Counted from the first letter of the stretch, positions 1-8,245 are shown. The stretch: 64,000 nucleotides of DNA from Marinomonas sp. UCMA 3892 (GCF_012726345.1 NZ_PTXN01000009.1:186001-250000), one strand, 5' to 3'. Translations and numbers: made by a program. Notes: generated from the sequence alone by a model not told the origin.

Positions 1-109
1 GTGGTTTGATGTGGGCGGCTTCAGCAAGTTCGGCACGGTCTTTAAAAATTTGACCTACTGTGGTCCCAGGAATATGGCCGAAGACACGTCCCGTATTGTT
101 GTTAGCCAT
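1..109 (-). CDS. SRA/YDG-domain protein, N-terminal fragment (cut by window edge)
   Basis: The minus-strand reading frame starts at ATG 109 and runs off the window. The 36 visible residues contain GRVFGHIPGTTVGQIFKDR followed by AELAEAAHIKPH. This resembles the opening of SRA/YDG domains (F-G-x-I-P-G-x-x-V-G, then R-x-E-L-x-x-A). Bacterial SRA proteins are often fused to HNH or other nucleases and recognise modified cytosine (family knowledge); no nuclease domain is visible here. It lies downstream of the integrase on the same strand, so it is probably cargo of the element integrated at tRNA-Leu. The family call rests on this short stretch only. Confidence 0.6.
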   Translation of the reverse strand, partial: MANNNTGRVFGHIPGTTVGQIFKDRAELAEAAHIKP

Positions 110-255
110 AACTTCCCTTGTACTACTGATGTGACATGCTGCGCTTTTCTAGCGTAGTTGCACTGCAATCTGAGTGTGCGATTACTTCATATTGTTTTCA
201 TTTCCTTTACAGTAAATTGTTTTGCCCTTTTGCGCTAGTCGAACCAAACGCCAGG

Positions 256-282
256 CACAAAAAAACCGCCACTTAGGCGGTT
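256..282 (-). terminator. Intrinsic terminator downstream of the integrase
   Basis: A stem AACCGCC/GGCGGTT (264-270 with 276-282) has a 5-nt loop. The A-run on its left becomes a T-run on the minus strand. It lies about 90 nt past the integrase stop codon. Confidence 0.7.
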
Positions 283-370
283 AATTCATTGATGTTAGAT
301 TGACGGTCTAACATCATGTGCGCAATGCACCATTTCACAGATATACTCTAATGGTACGCCTATTTTTAAA

Positions 371-1390
371 TCAACCCAACATCAATGCTATATCACCCAT
401 GTCCGGCGCGTAGTAAACCCGCTGTAGGATTCTTAGGTCTGTATGGCCTGATATCTTGGCTAAGTTGAGCACGTCCACTTTGGTGGCTAGTCGTGTCAGT
501 GCTTCCCGTCTCAGGTCGTGAAAGTGCAGATCGTCTATTAGGCACTTGTTGCGTATCTTTCTGAAATTCACATCAAGCGAATCAGATTTTAGATTAAAGG
601 CTTTTAGCCTGCAGTCATCTAAGGTTTTGAGCTTTTCCAATACTTTCACCGCTGTGGTGGATAACGGCACGGTACGAGGATTACCGTTCTTTGTTTTGGG
701 TAGATGAACGGTGCGTCTTTCTAAATTCACGTCTTCCCAAGTTATGCCACAAATTTCACCAGCACGCATGGCGGTTTCTATGGCAAAGACGATGGCCGCA
801 CCGATACGCTCGCTTTTGGATTCTGGTGGTATGTCTATGTTGCATTGTGTGGCGATCATCAGTTGCTCAAATTCGCCAGGCAACAGCCGTCTTGTTCTCG
901 CTTCTGGCTCTTTGGGACGCTTCAACCTTGTCATTGGGTTTTCTTTCAACCAGCCCCATTCCTTCGCACATTGGCTACAAATAGAAGAAAGCACGGTCCA
1001 TTCACGTAACACAGGGCCAACGGCTACTTTTTGTAGGCGCCTGTCTCGCCATTCGGCAAAGTGTTTTGATTGAAGGTCTTGAAGGGAAATAAAGCAAAGC
1101 GGGTCTGCTGGTTCGTCGACGCTTTTGCCCAACCAACGTTCTATTCTTCGGATTTCAAATTTTTGACCACGCTTGGTCACACTGACCGTATCACGGTAGC
1201 GTTCTAGCGCTTCACTAAAGGGACGATCTGGAATATCAGAAGAGATGCTTTCTTTTGCTTCGCGTTCTAAATCAGACGCCCATGCTTGTGCGTCGCGCTT
1301 TGTAGAGAAGCCACGCTTCGTCTTACGCTTACCTTTCACGCTCACTTGAGCGCGCCATGATCCATCATCGGTTTTAAAAATAGACGCCAC
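371..1390 (-). CDS. int: Tyrosine recombinase / phage-type integrase
   Basis: This 339-residue site-specific recombinase should integrate and excise a mobile element. The N-terminus (about 1-50) looks like a beta-rich arm-binding domain, residues about 55-155 are the SAM-like core-binding domain, and the C-terminal half is catalytic. Visible catalytic residues are R209 (AMRAGEI), H291-x-x-R294 (HDLRRE), H316 (GHTDLR) and Tyr326 or Tyr327 (RVYYAP), so it appears intact. The start is a GTG at 1390 with GGAGAA about 7 nt upstream. The gene reads away from tRNA-Leu, whose 3' end lies 174 nt beyond its start, the usual arrangement for an element inserted at a tRNA 3' end. The distal attachment site must lie left of the window. 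Confidence 0.9.
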   Translation of the reverse strand: MASIFKTDDGSWRAQVSVKGKRKTKRGFSTKRDAQAWASDLEREAKESISSDIPDRPFSEALERYRDTVSVTKRGQKFEIRRIERWLGKSVDEPADPLCFISLQDLQSKHFAEWRDRRLQKVAVGPVLREWTVLSSICSQCAKEWGWLKENPMTRLKRPKEPEARTRRLLPGEFEQLMIATQCNIDIPPESKSERIGAAIVFAIETAMRAGEICGITWEDVNLERRTVHLPKTKNGNPRTVPLSTTAVKVLEKLKTLDDCRLKAFNLKSDSLDVNFRKIRNKCLIDDLHFHDLRREALTRLATKVDVLNLAKISGHTDLRILQRVYYAPDMGDIALMLG

Positions 1391-1544
1391 TGAATATTCT
1401 CCGGTGCAATGTGCGGTGCAGTTTCGGTGCAGAATTTCAGAAAAGATAGCATATAAGCGGAAAAGCTTACAATTTGAAGTAACACTAAGAAAATGCTGAA
1501 GAGTAGATATTTAAAGGGATTGAGCAAGATAAGAAAGTGCAGGC

Positions 1545-1571
1545 AAAAAAAAAGGCACCATAAATGGTGCC
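1545..1571 (-). terminator. Terminator of the tRNA operon, overlapping the tRNA-Leu 3' end
   Basis: On the minus strand, GGCACCA (1565-1571) pairs with TGGTGCC (1554-1560) across a 4-nt loop and is followed by nine T residues. The upstream arm is the last seven bases of tRNA-Leu, including CCA. If the element integrated at this tRNA end, the downstream arm and T-run may come from the element. Confidence 0.75.
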
Positions 1572-1651
1572 CGGGACCGGAATCGAACCGGTACGCTCGT
1601 TAAAGCGCAAGATTTTAAGTCTTGTGTGTCTACCAATTTCACCACCCGGGC
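1565..1651 (-). tRNA. leuZ: tRNA-Leu (anticodon UAA)
   Basis: An 87-nt class II tRNA with a long variable arm, a GCCCGGG acceptor stem, the T-loop GGTTCGATTCC and an encoded CCA. The anticodon loop CTTAAAA gives UAA. It is the last of three tRNAs in the order Gly-Cys-Leu after pgsA, matching glyW-cysT-leuZ of enterics. Its 3' end is the probable attachment site of the adjacent integrase element. Confidence 0.95.
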
Positions 1652-1662
1652 ATATCTGATTT

Positions 1663-1736
1663 TGGAGGCCGGAGTCGGAATCGAACCGGCGTTCACGGAG
1701 TTGCAGTCCGCTGCATGACCACTCTGCCATCCGGCC
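1663..1736 (-). tRNA. cysT: tRNA-Cys (anticodon GCA)
   Basis: A 74-nt tRNA with acceptor GGCCGGA, anticodon loop CTGCAAC (GCA), T-loop GGTTCGATTCC and an encoded CCA. It is separated from tRNA-Leu by only 11 nt, so the two are probably cotranscribed. Confidence 0.95.
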
Positions 1737-1759
1737 TTCTATCAGATACATCTTTTGAT

Positions 1760-1834
1760 TGGAGCGGGAAACGAGGCTCGAACTCGCGACCCCAACCTTG
1801 GCAAGGTTGTGCTCTACCACTGAGCTATTCCCGC
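1760..1834 (-). tRNA. glyW: tRNA-Gly (anticodon GCC)
   Basis: A 75-nt tRNA with acceptor GCGGGAA, D-arm AGCTCAGTGGTAGAGC, anticodon loop containing GCC, T-loop AGTTCGAGCCT and an encoded CCA. It is the first tRNA of the Gly-Cys-Leu cluster downstream of pgsA. Confidence 0.95.
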
Positions 1835-1930
1835 GTCTCAAAAGACGGTGCCTATTCTATGTATTTGAGCTTTCACGTCAAGGGAAAAATCCAAATAAAT
1901 AACTAACTTAGGCACTTTTTTTAAATCTGA

Positions 1931-2491
1931 TTAGTTTTTGTTCGACTCTTTGGACTTTAGATCAGGCCAAGCCGCTTTTAAGTAAATATACATAGACCAA
2001 AGGGTTAGCAAGGCAGCAGCAATGAGTACCATCTCTCCCACATGGGCAACCATGGTATCTGGTCGACTACCTAGCAAGATAAAAATTGCCAGCATTTGCA
2101 TGGTGGTTTTGAGTTTACCAATATAAGAAACCGCCACGCTGGCGCGTTTGCCCATTTCGGCCATCCACTCACGTAATGCCGAAATAACAATCTCACGGCC
2201 GACAATGACGGCGCTAGCTAACGTGAGCAATGGATTAGAGTAGCTAGCCACTAACAAGACTAAGGCAATCGAAACCATAAGCTTGTCAGCTACAGGGTCA
2301 AAAAAAGCTCCAAACGGAGTCGTTTGGTTAAGCTTTCTTGCCAAATAACCATCTAACCAATCAGTAATGGCAGCCAAGGCAAAAATAATCGCGCAGGTGT
2401 AATAGCGCCCTTCCCACGGCAAGTAGTAAATAACCACCAATATAGGGATCATAAAGATCCTTACGGAAGTTAATATATTTGGTATGTTCAT
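1931..2491 (-). CDS. pgsA: CDP-diacylglycerol--glycerol-3-phosphate 3-phosphatidyltransferase
   Basis: PgsA makes phosphatidylglycerolphosphate from CDP-diacylglycerol and sn-glycerol-3-phosphate, the committed step to phosphatidylglycerol and cardiolipin, in the inner membrane. The 186-residue product begins MNIPNILTSVRIF. It carries the CDP-alcohol phosphatidyltransferase signature D-W-x-D-G-x-x-A-R ... G-x-x-x-D-x-x-x-D (TDWLDGYLAR, then PFGAFFDPVADK) and several hydrophobic segments. I chose ATG 2491 over an in-frame start 33 nt upstream because it matches the family N-terminus and has AGGA 7-8 nt before it. It sits 45 nt after uvrC on the same strand, the conserved uvrC-pgsA pair. Confidence 0.95.
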   Translation of the reverse strand: MNIPNILTSVRIFMIPILVVIYYLPWEGRYYTCAIIFALAAITDWLDGYLARKLNQTTPFGAFFDPVADKLMVSIALVLLVASYSNPLLTLASAVIVGREIVISALREWMAEMGKRASVAVSYIGKLKTTMQMLAIFILLGSRPDTMVAHVGEMVLIAAALLTLWSMYIYLKAAWPDLKSKESNKN

Positions 2492-2536
2492 CTTATTCCT
2501 AATTATTACGCCAAGTGAAACCACACTTAGCCAAAC

Positions 2537-4360
2537 TTAACTTTTATGAAGGTAGAGATAAATTTCTTCCGCTTTTTTGGCACTAATCCCTTTCACCTTT
2601 GAAATATCTTCCTGGCTCGCTGATAGTAGCTCTTGGTATCCACCAAAGGCCGTCAGCAACTCTTTACGTCGATTTGGCCCGATACCTGGAATATCTTCCA
2701 ATACCGAGTGCCGACGCTTCTTGTCTCGTCTACGGCGATGGCTCTTGACCGCAAATCTGTGCGCTTCATCGCGAATATGTTGAATCAAGTGTAATGCAGC
2801 CGAATCAGGCGGTAACACAACTTCATCTTCTTTGGAGCCGATATATAAGGTTTCGAGACCCGGCTTACGAGTATCGCCTTTTGCGACCCCTAATAAGAAG
2901 ATATTCACCAACCCTAATTCTTTTAATACCGTTTCAGCTTGAGTTAACTGCCCCTTACCACCATCAATAAGCAACACATCTGGCGCTTCTAGCTCACCAC
3001 TTTTGACGCGCTTATAGCGTCGAGTGAGTGCTTGCTTCATGGCACCGTAATCATCACCCGGTTCGACACCTTCGATGTTAAAGGAGCGATAGCGCTTTTT
3101 ATCCGGCCCATCAGGCCCAAACACCACACAAGAGGCTACCGTAGCTTCGCCACTAGAATGACTAATATCAAAACATTCCATGTGCATTGGCGGTTCAGAG
3201 AAGCCTAACAATTTTTGCAACGCGGTTATACGGCTAAAATGATTACGCTTGTCCGATAATCGAGCCTGTAAACCTTGCTCTGCGTTGAGTTTGGCAAGTT
3301 CCAACCAACGGGCACGCTGACCTCTGACATTGCTTAGCACTTCAATTTTTTTCTGGGTGGTTTCGAAAATACCTTCCACCAGCGCATCACCATCTTCTAG
3401 CTCATGACTAATGATAAGCGTCTTAGGTAACTCTTGAATACCACCTAAGTAAAATTGAGCGATAAAAGATGATAATAATTCGCCTTCTGTGATTTCGATC
3501 GGCATTTTTGGATAATAGCTTTTGCTTCCAACGACTTTGCCTTTACGCACCATCATCACATGAACACATAATCCACCGGGCTGAATTATAGAGGCAATGA
3601 CATCTGCTTCGCCCGTTTGCCCATAAACATGCTGCTGTTCTTGGATGTGCTTGAGCTGAATGATTTGATCACGTAGCTCGGCGGCTCGCTCAAATTCCAT
3701 ATCTGCGGCGGCAGCACTCATTTGCGTGGTAATTTCAGCGGTGAGTTCTTGATCTTTGCCTTGTAAAAACATGCGTGCGTGACGAACATCTAGCTCGTAC
3801 TCTTCATCACTAATCAAGTTCACACAAGGCCCAGAACAACGCTTAATTTGATATTGCAAACAAGGCCGAGATCGATTCGAGTACGTACTGTCTTCGCACT
3901 GGCGCACCTTGAAGACCTTTTGCATGGTATTCAAACTTTCTTTTACGGCGCTGCCACTTGGAAAGGGACCGAACAAGGTACCTTTATCAGCTTTATCACC
4001 GCGACGAAACAGCAAAGCCGGATGAGGGTGATTCGATAACAAAATATAAGGATAAGATTTATCGTCCCGTAGCAAAATATTGTACGGTGGACGATGTTGT
4101 TTAATAAGCGTCTGCTCAAGAAGTAAAGCTTCCGTTTCGCTTTTAGTAACAGCAATTTCAATGGTGTGAATACGACTAACCAAAGCCATGGTTTTAGTCG
4201 TTAATCCGGTCACACGGAAATAGCTCGCGACACGATTTTTTAGATTCTTTGCTTTTCCAACATAAAGCAACTCACCTTTCACGTCGTACATGCGATAAAC
4301 GCCCGGACGTGTGGTTAAATTGCTGACAAAATGCTTCGGATCAAATTCTGAATGGCTCAA
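2537..4360 (-). CDS. uvrC: UvrABC excinuclease subunit C
   Basis: This 607-residue nuclease makes the 3' and 5' incisions in nucleotide excision repair. Residues about 15-95 are the GIY-YIG domain (RPGVYRMYD, LLYVGKAKNLKNRV), about 200-235 the UVR motif that contacts UvrB, about 390-535 the RNase H-like domain (CFDISHSSGE, LLIDGGKGQL), and the last 60 residues a tandem helix-hairpin-helix (IPGIGPNRRKELL). The start is a TTG at 4360, preceded by GAGG and matching the family start M-S-x-x-x-F-D. It follows gacA by 18 nt, as in enteric uvrY-uvrC, so cotranscription is likely. Confidence 0.96.
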   Translation of the reverse strand: MSHSEFDPKHFVSNLTTRPGVYRMYDVKGELLYVGKAKNLKNRVASYFRVTGLTTKTMALVSRIHTIEIAVTKSETEALLLEQTLIKQHRPPYNILLRDDKSYPYILLSNHPHPALLFRRGDKADKGTLFGPFPSGSAVKESLNTMQKVFKVRQCEDSTYSNRSRPCLQYQIKRCSGPCVNLISDEEYELDVRHARMFLQGKDQELTAEITTQMSAAAADMEFERAAELRDQIIQLKHIQEQQHVYGQTGEADVIASIIQPGGLCVHVMMVRKGKVVGSKSYYPKMPIEITEGELLSSFIAQFYLGGIQELPKTLIISHELEDGDALVEGIFETTQKKIEVLSNVRGQRARWLELAKLNAEQGLQARLSDKRNHFSRITALQKLLGFSEPPMHMECFDISHSSGEATVASCVVFGPDGPDKKRYRSFNIEGVEPGDDYGAMKQALTRRYKRVKSGELEAPDVLLIDGGKGQLTQAETVLKELGLVNIFLLGVAKGDTRKPGLETLYIGSKEDEVVLPPDSAALHLIQHIRDEAHRFAVKSHRRRRDKKRRHSVLEDIPGIGPNRRKELLTAFGGYQELLSASQEDISKVKGISAKKAEEIYLYLHKS

Positions 4361-4378
4361 ACAAACCTCGTTTTTCGC

Positions 4379-5020
4379 CTAGCCCATACCAAGCACATTG
4401 TAACGTACCGCCAAGCGAATCAGCTCGACATCGCTTTCAATGTTCAATTTCGTAAAAATACGAGTACGATAAGTGCTCACGGTTTTAGGACTCACACATA
4501 GGTGCTCTGCAATTTCGTTGGATTTTTTGCAATCCACGATCATTTGAGCCACTTGCAATTCTCTGTCTGATAATTGCCCCAATGGCGAACCTTGCCCATC
4601 TATGGAAAACTTAGACAGCGCCATTTTCTGCGCAATGCTTTTAGAAATATAATGCTCGCCTTTAGACACCATTTGAATAGCTTCTAATAGCTCAGACGTA
4701 TTGGTGCCTTTAGTAAGATAACCAGATGCTCCCGCTTCTAATAACTTCACTGGGTATAAATTGTCATCCAATGCAGACAAAGCAATGATCTTGGTTTTCG
4801 GTAAAATGCGCTTTATTTCTTTCGTTGCACCTAAACCGCCAATTCCCGGCATATGCACGTCCATCAAAATAATATCAGGTAATAATATCTTGGACTGAAT
4901 AATGGCCTCTTCACCGCTATGCACTACACCTACTACCTCAACACCTTTTACATCCTGTAATACACGACTAATACCTTGGCTAACCACGTCATGGTCGTCA
5001 ACAATCAACACTTTTAACAT
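4379..5020 (-). CDS. gacA: Response regulator GacA/UvrY (LuxR-type)
   Basis: This 213-residue response regulator is the output of the GacS/BarA sensor kinase, which classically activates CsrB/RsmZ-type small RNAs. The receiver domain (1-120) has D8/D9, phospho-acceptor D54 (LMDVHMPG) and K104. The C-terminal helix-turn-helix (about 145-210) has LSDRELQVAQMI and SPKTVSTYRTRIFTKL. Linkage to uvrC supports GacA/UvrY over other NarL-family members. The ATG at 5020 has GAGG upstream. The cognate kinase is not in the window. Confidence 0.93.
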   Translation of the reverse strand: MLKVLIVDDHDVVSQGISRVLQDVKGVEVVGVVHSGEEAIIQSKILLPDIILMDVHMPGIGGLGATKEIKRILPKTKIIALSALDDNLYPVKLLEAGASGYLTKGTNTSELLEAIQMVSKGEHYISKSIAQKMALSKFSIDGQGSPLGQLSDRELQVAQMIVDCKKSNEIAEHLCVSPKTVSTYRTRIFTKLNIESDVELIRLAVRYNVLGMG

Positions 5021-5140
5021 AACAACCTCACCAAAATTTTCCTACGCCTCGTGTCGATTTCGGCCTTACCTAGCACGAAATCGCCTATAGCATCCTGCTA
5101 ATAAAAAATATGTTATATAACAAATAGAAAAAACGCACCG

Positions 5141-6007
5141 TTATTCAGGTAGCTTTTCTTTATATCCCATTTCTAAGAGCTTTTTTTGACTAATTTCGCG
5201 ATAACGAGCTCGCACGCCAGACCCGTATGTTTTTTGGGTGTAATAAAGTAAAGGCGCAATCTGTTCTTCATCAACCGATAGGTCATTAGCAATCTTACTA
5301 GATAAATCTTTCACGCTTAGTGTTTGCTTATCTTCGATCATAATCACTTTTGGAATCACCAAGCGTTCGCCAGCAATCACTCGATCGACGATTTTCAAAT
5401 AACTCTGCTCAAATAAAGGCCAAGTCACTCGCTCTTCTTCAGACTTTAATTTGTACCAACCTGCCTGAGATCCAGCAAAGAATACCGCACTATGACTCCA
5501 TTTATATTGCAAAGGATCCGTTCGACAAGCACAAGCTTCTAGATACGCGGAGCGTGGATCAGGCAAACCATAAGCTTTATAAGCGGTATTAATCAGTTTC
5601 AAAAAGTCTGCAATAGTTGGCGGCCACGTATGTTCTTCTTTCGTACGCTCTACTGCATATGCCAACAATGGCTCTTGGAAACCTTTCAGTGCAATCGCCC
5701 ACTCACGCTTGGCTAGCTTAACTTCATCGGCCGTACTGTAAGCTGAGGCAAATTTATGGGTATAAATAGCTTTAAAGCGCGCGAACAACATATTAACCAA
5801 AATACGTGTTTGCTGTTCAGCCTCTGTCGGGCCCGATTCACGACTAGTATTACCCGCATTTCCATATCCTGAGTTATTGTACCCTGAATTACTCCCTGGA
5901 TTACCAAAGCCATACTCACCAGTCTGTGTCGTGGATGTTGTTGAGGGCGTCACTAACCTGCTCTCTAGAGGTTTTAGTAAATTTTGTACTGCCTGAGGTT
6001 CCTTCAT
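5141..6007 (-). CDS. Phage lambda P-like replication protein (putative helicase loader)
   Basis: A 288-residue protein. Residues about 1-65 form a low-complexity linker rich in T, S, G and N. Residues about 75-190 contain a segment (LFARFKAIYTHKFASAY ... VKLAKREWAIAL ... TWPPTIADFLKLI) resembling the replication protein P family, whose phage members load DnaB helicase. The C-terminal third is unassigned. The first 92 nt overlap the end of the upstream DnaT-like gene in another frame, so the two are probably translationally coupled. The location beside gacA on the ordinary chromosome, with no other phage genes, suggests a domesticated replication module. Family assignment is by eye; the role in replication restart is inferred. 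Confidence 0.65.
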   Translation of the reverse strand: MKEPQAVQNLLKPLESRLVTPSTTSTTQTGEYGFGNPGSNSGYNNSGYGNAGNTSRESGPTEAEQQTRILVNMLFARFKAIYTHKFASAYSTADEVKLAKREWAIALKGFQEPLLAYAVERTKEEHTWPPTIADFLKLINTAYKAYGLPDPRSAYLEACACRTDPLQYKWSHSAVFFAGSQAGWYKLKSEEERVTWPLFEQSYLKIVDRVIAGERLVIPKVIMIEDKQTLSVKDLSSKIANDLSVDEEQIAPLLYYTQKTYGSGVRARYREISQKKLLEMGYKEKLPE

Positions 6008-6722
6008 ATGAAGACCTATCTGATTGTTTGTATTGCCACTGACGTTTTACGTATTTAAAAAATTCGCTGTTCCAAGTCCTGACGTTTTTCCGCTGCTCTT
6101 TAATTCTCAGCAAAAACTCAGTTTGCAAAGACAAGGCAAAATCACGGGCAATGCCAGCTTGGCCAATTTGCTCTAATGTCGCTTCTTCAGGTTGCCATTG
6201 ATCTGGTTGTCGAGCACGCTCTTTTTGCTCCAAATACAAGTCAAAATCTGTGATGCCTCGACGGTCATTCACCACCGGCGGAGATGGCGCTTGGTATTGT
6301 CGAACGGGCTGCTTCGCAGAATAGCTTTTAGGCTGCGGCGTGAACTCTTCAGTTTTCTCCCGAGACGCTTTGTGCAACCGATCCATTTTGCTCATCAAGG
6401 AATCGTCTTTAGCAGACGTTTCAGCTATTGGCTTAATAGTTTGTGCCGCTTTTTGAGATGACGCTAAATGAATCTCAAGTATTTCTTCTTGGCGCTGAAA
6501 GCTCAACAGTTGGCTAATTTGTAAGTTCCCCAACAATCGCATCAACATAGGCACAGTCCAAAAAGGTAACTGAGCACTAAGTCGACTCATTTCAACTCGT
6601 AAAGCATTGGAGCCAATAAGATAAGCCTGCTGCTTCAAAAAGGTCAATAATACGGTTTCTTCTAACCCGATCTGGGCTGCCATTGAAAATGATATCGGTA
6701 ATGAATAGTCGTTATCCAACAT
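5916..6722 (-). CDS. DnaT-like primosomal protein (DnaT C-terminal ssDNA-binding domain)
   Basis: About 268 residues. The N-terminal 60 residues (MLDNDYSLPISFSMAAQIGLEE...) look like a small alpha-helical domain. A charged linker follows, then a DnaT-type ssDNA-binding segment (WQPEEATLEQIGQAGI ... FLLRIKEQRKNVRTWNSEFFKYVKRQW) at about 165-230. In E. coli, DnaT helps load DnaB/DnaC during PriA-dependent restart (family knowledge). I chose ATG 6722 as start. A TTG at 6779 adds 19 cysteine- and arginine-rich residues and has an excellent GGGGGAGG just upstream, so it cannot be excluded. It overlaps the P-like gene by 92 nt. Confidence 0.7.
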   Translation of the reverse strand: MLDNDYSLPISFSMAAQIGLEETVLLTFLKQQAYLIGSNALRVEMSRLSAQLPFWTVPMLMRLLGNLQISQLLSFQRQEEILEIHLASSQKAAQTIKPIAETSAKDDSLMSKMDRLHKASREKTEEFTPQPKSYSAKQPVRQYQAPSPPVVNDRRGITDFDLYLEQKERARQPDQWQPEEATLEQIGQAGIARDFALSLQTEFLLRIKEQRKNVRTWNSEFFKYVKRQWQYKQSDRSSYEGTSGSTKFTKTSREQVSDALNNIHDTDW

Positions 6723-7074
6723 AAATCTCGCTTCGCGCTTTGCATACCTAACACAATAGTTAGCCTCACAGTCTATCAAAAGCCTCCCCCATTAGCACGA
6801 GAACCTTAAAGTAACCTTGCTATCAATACAGAATGCAGCTTGCCATTTTCCTTGGCTATTAGACTTTAGCAATAGGGGGATTATATTCACTAACAAAACA
6901 ACGGTAAGCAATTTTGACAGCGCCCAGAAACACTCCTATGATCAAGTTAGAGCAATGCTTTTTGACTCTCGCTAAACAGAACAGCAGGTTAAGAACAGAT
7001 TCATAAAAGACAGCATTATAGAGAAAGCATTTGGCGTTGCCGGTTTCACAAACATCACTCAGGAGGAAAGTAGT
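6723..7074. other. Intergenic region between the DnaT-like gene and hpf
   Basis: No convincing gene is present. The region should hold divergent promoters for the minus-strand primosome operon and plus-strand hpf. A strong ribosome-binding site (AGGAGG, about 8 nt before ATG 7075) closes it. I could not identify a confident -35/-10 pair; TTGACT at 6962 is a weak -35 candidate. Confidence 0.4.
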
Positions 7075-7392
7075 ATGCACACTACCAAAATTTCTGGTCA
7101 CCATATCGATGTAACCCCAGCAATCAAAGATCATATCAACGAGAAACTTAGCAAAGTAGCCAAACTGACCGATCAAATTACGTCTGTAAATGTCACCTTA
7201 TTGAAAGACAGTAAAAGCCAAAAAGCGGAAGCAAGAGTACACATTCCAGGCAAAGAAATATTTGCCTCTGCCTCCTCTGAAGACAGGTTGTTTCACGCGA
7301 TAGATGATATGGTCGACAAATTAGCCAAGCAAATAGATAAACATAAAACCAAACAATCTTGTACCAACCACAAAACTATAACCACTCACTAA
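7075..7392 (+). CDS. hpf: Ribosome hibernation promoting factor, short form
   Basis: A 105-residue member of the HPF/YfiA (RaiA) family, which binds the 30S decoding centre and promotes 70S/100S hibernation. It begins with the family pattern KISGHHIDVTPAIKDHINEKLSKVAKL and continues with the beta-strand segment KAEARVHIPGKEIFASASSEDRLFHAIDDMVDKLAKQIDKHK. The length fits the short form, without the long-form dimerisation domain. A near-ideal AGGAGG precedes the ATG, consistent with high expression. It is monocistronic, bounded by a terminator at 7421. In many relatives hpf lies next to rpoN; here it stands alone, so a second paralogue elsewhere is possible. Confidence 0.9.
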   Translation: MHTTKISGHHIDVTPAIKDHINEKLSKVAKLTDQITSVNVTLLKDSKSQKAEARVHIPGKEIFASASSEDRLFHAIDDMVDKLAKQIDKHKTKQSCTNHKTITTH

Positions 7393-7420
7393 TCGTCATT
7401 TCCTTTATGGTTTACCAAGA

Positions 7421-7448
7421 AACACCGCTATTTGGCGGTGTTTTTCTT
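7421..7448 (+). terminator. Intrinsic terminator after hpf
   Basis: The 8-bp stem AACACCGC/GCGGTGTT has a 6-nt loop and is followed by a short T-run. Confidence 0.85.
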
Positions 7449-7544
7449 TATTTCCCTGCTAGATAAACAATCTCACTTGAACTTTGGAACTTTCGCACGC
7501 ATATTAAGTCTATTGATAGTCTTAAACCCTAAAGGAGTTAACTC

Positions 7545-8198
7545 ATGCGTTACACAGAAGCCCTTTCGACACATACGTCACAAGCGGCAAATAAAACGCT
7601 CCGCAATACTTACGGACTGTTGTCGCTTACCCTATTGTTCAGCGCCTTCACTGCGGGCTTGAGCATGGCTTTCAACTTACCCCATCCTGGCCTAATTATT
7701 ACTCTAGTAGGCTTTTATGGTTTACTTTTCCTAACACACAAATTTAAAAACAGCTCTGCTGGTATTCTTTGTGTATTTGCTTTGACTGGTTTCATGGGTC
7801 TTACCCTTGGTCCAATCCTTAGCGCTTACATGAACATGGCAAACGGCGCGAGTTTGATCATGAGCGCTTTAGGCATCACAGGTCTATCGTTCCTAGGCTT
7901 GTCTGCTTATGCATTGGTTTCAAAGAAAGACTTCAGCTTCCTTAACGGATTCATCACTGTTGGCTTCTTTGTTCTACTGTTTGCTGTAATTGCTGGCATC
8001 TTTGTTAAAATGCCTGCTCTACAAATCTTTATCTCTGCAGGTTTTGCTCTGTTCTCTGCTGCAGTTATTTTGCTACAAACCAGTGAAATCGTTCGTGGTG
8101 GTGAAACCAATTACATCATGGCTACAGTGAACTTGTATGTTTCTCTATACAACATGTTCATCAGTGTATTGTCTCTTCTTGGTATGTCTCGCGACTAA
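7545..8198 (+). CDS. yccA: Bax inhibitor-1 / YccA family membrane protein
   Basis: A 217-residue multi-spanning inner-membrane protein with about seven hydrophobic helices after a short cytoplasmic N-terminus. It shows the BI-1 family pattern: NKTLRNTYGLLSLTLLFSAF near the start, and a C-terminal helix ending in NYIMATVNLYVSLYNMFISVLSLLG. E. coli YccA modulates FtsH proteolysis of SecY; other BI-1 proteins are pH-gated Ca2+ leak channels, so the exact role is open. The start ATG has AAGGAGTT upstream. As in Pseudomonas, it immediately precedes the tus sulfur-relay genes, but a terminator at 8221 separates them. Confidence 0.88.
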   Translation: MRYTEALSTHTSQAANKTLRNTYGLLSLTLLFSAFTAGLSMAFNLPHPGLIITLVGFYGLLFLTHKFKNSSAGILCVFALTGFMGLTLGPILSAYMNMANGASLIMSALGITGLSFLGLSAYALVSKKDFSFLNGFITVGFFVLLFAVIAGIFVKMPALQIFISAGFALFSAAVILLQTSEIVRGGETNYIMATVNLYVSLYNMFISVLSLLGMSRD

Positions 8199-8220
8199 TG
8201 GTACGAGTCACCAATATGAA

Positions 8221-8245
8221 AAGGCCGCTGACTGCGGCCTTTTTT
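8221..8245 (+). terminator. Intrinsic terminator after the yccA-like gene
   Basis: The 8-bp stem AAGGCCGC/GCGGCCTT has a TGACT loop and a downstream T-run. Confidence 0.9.

Noticed and set aside
1485-1841. Open frames across the three tRNA genes
   Set aside because: They run through well-formed tRNAs and have no protein-like composition.
6859-7176. Minus-strand open frame overlapping hpf
   Set aside because: It is antisense to a clear HPF gene, and no ribosome-binding site was found.
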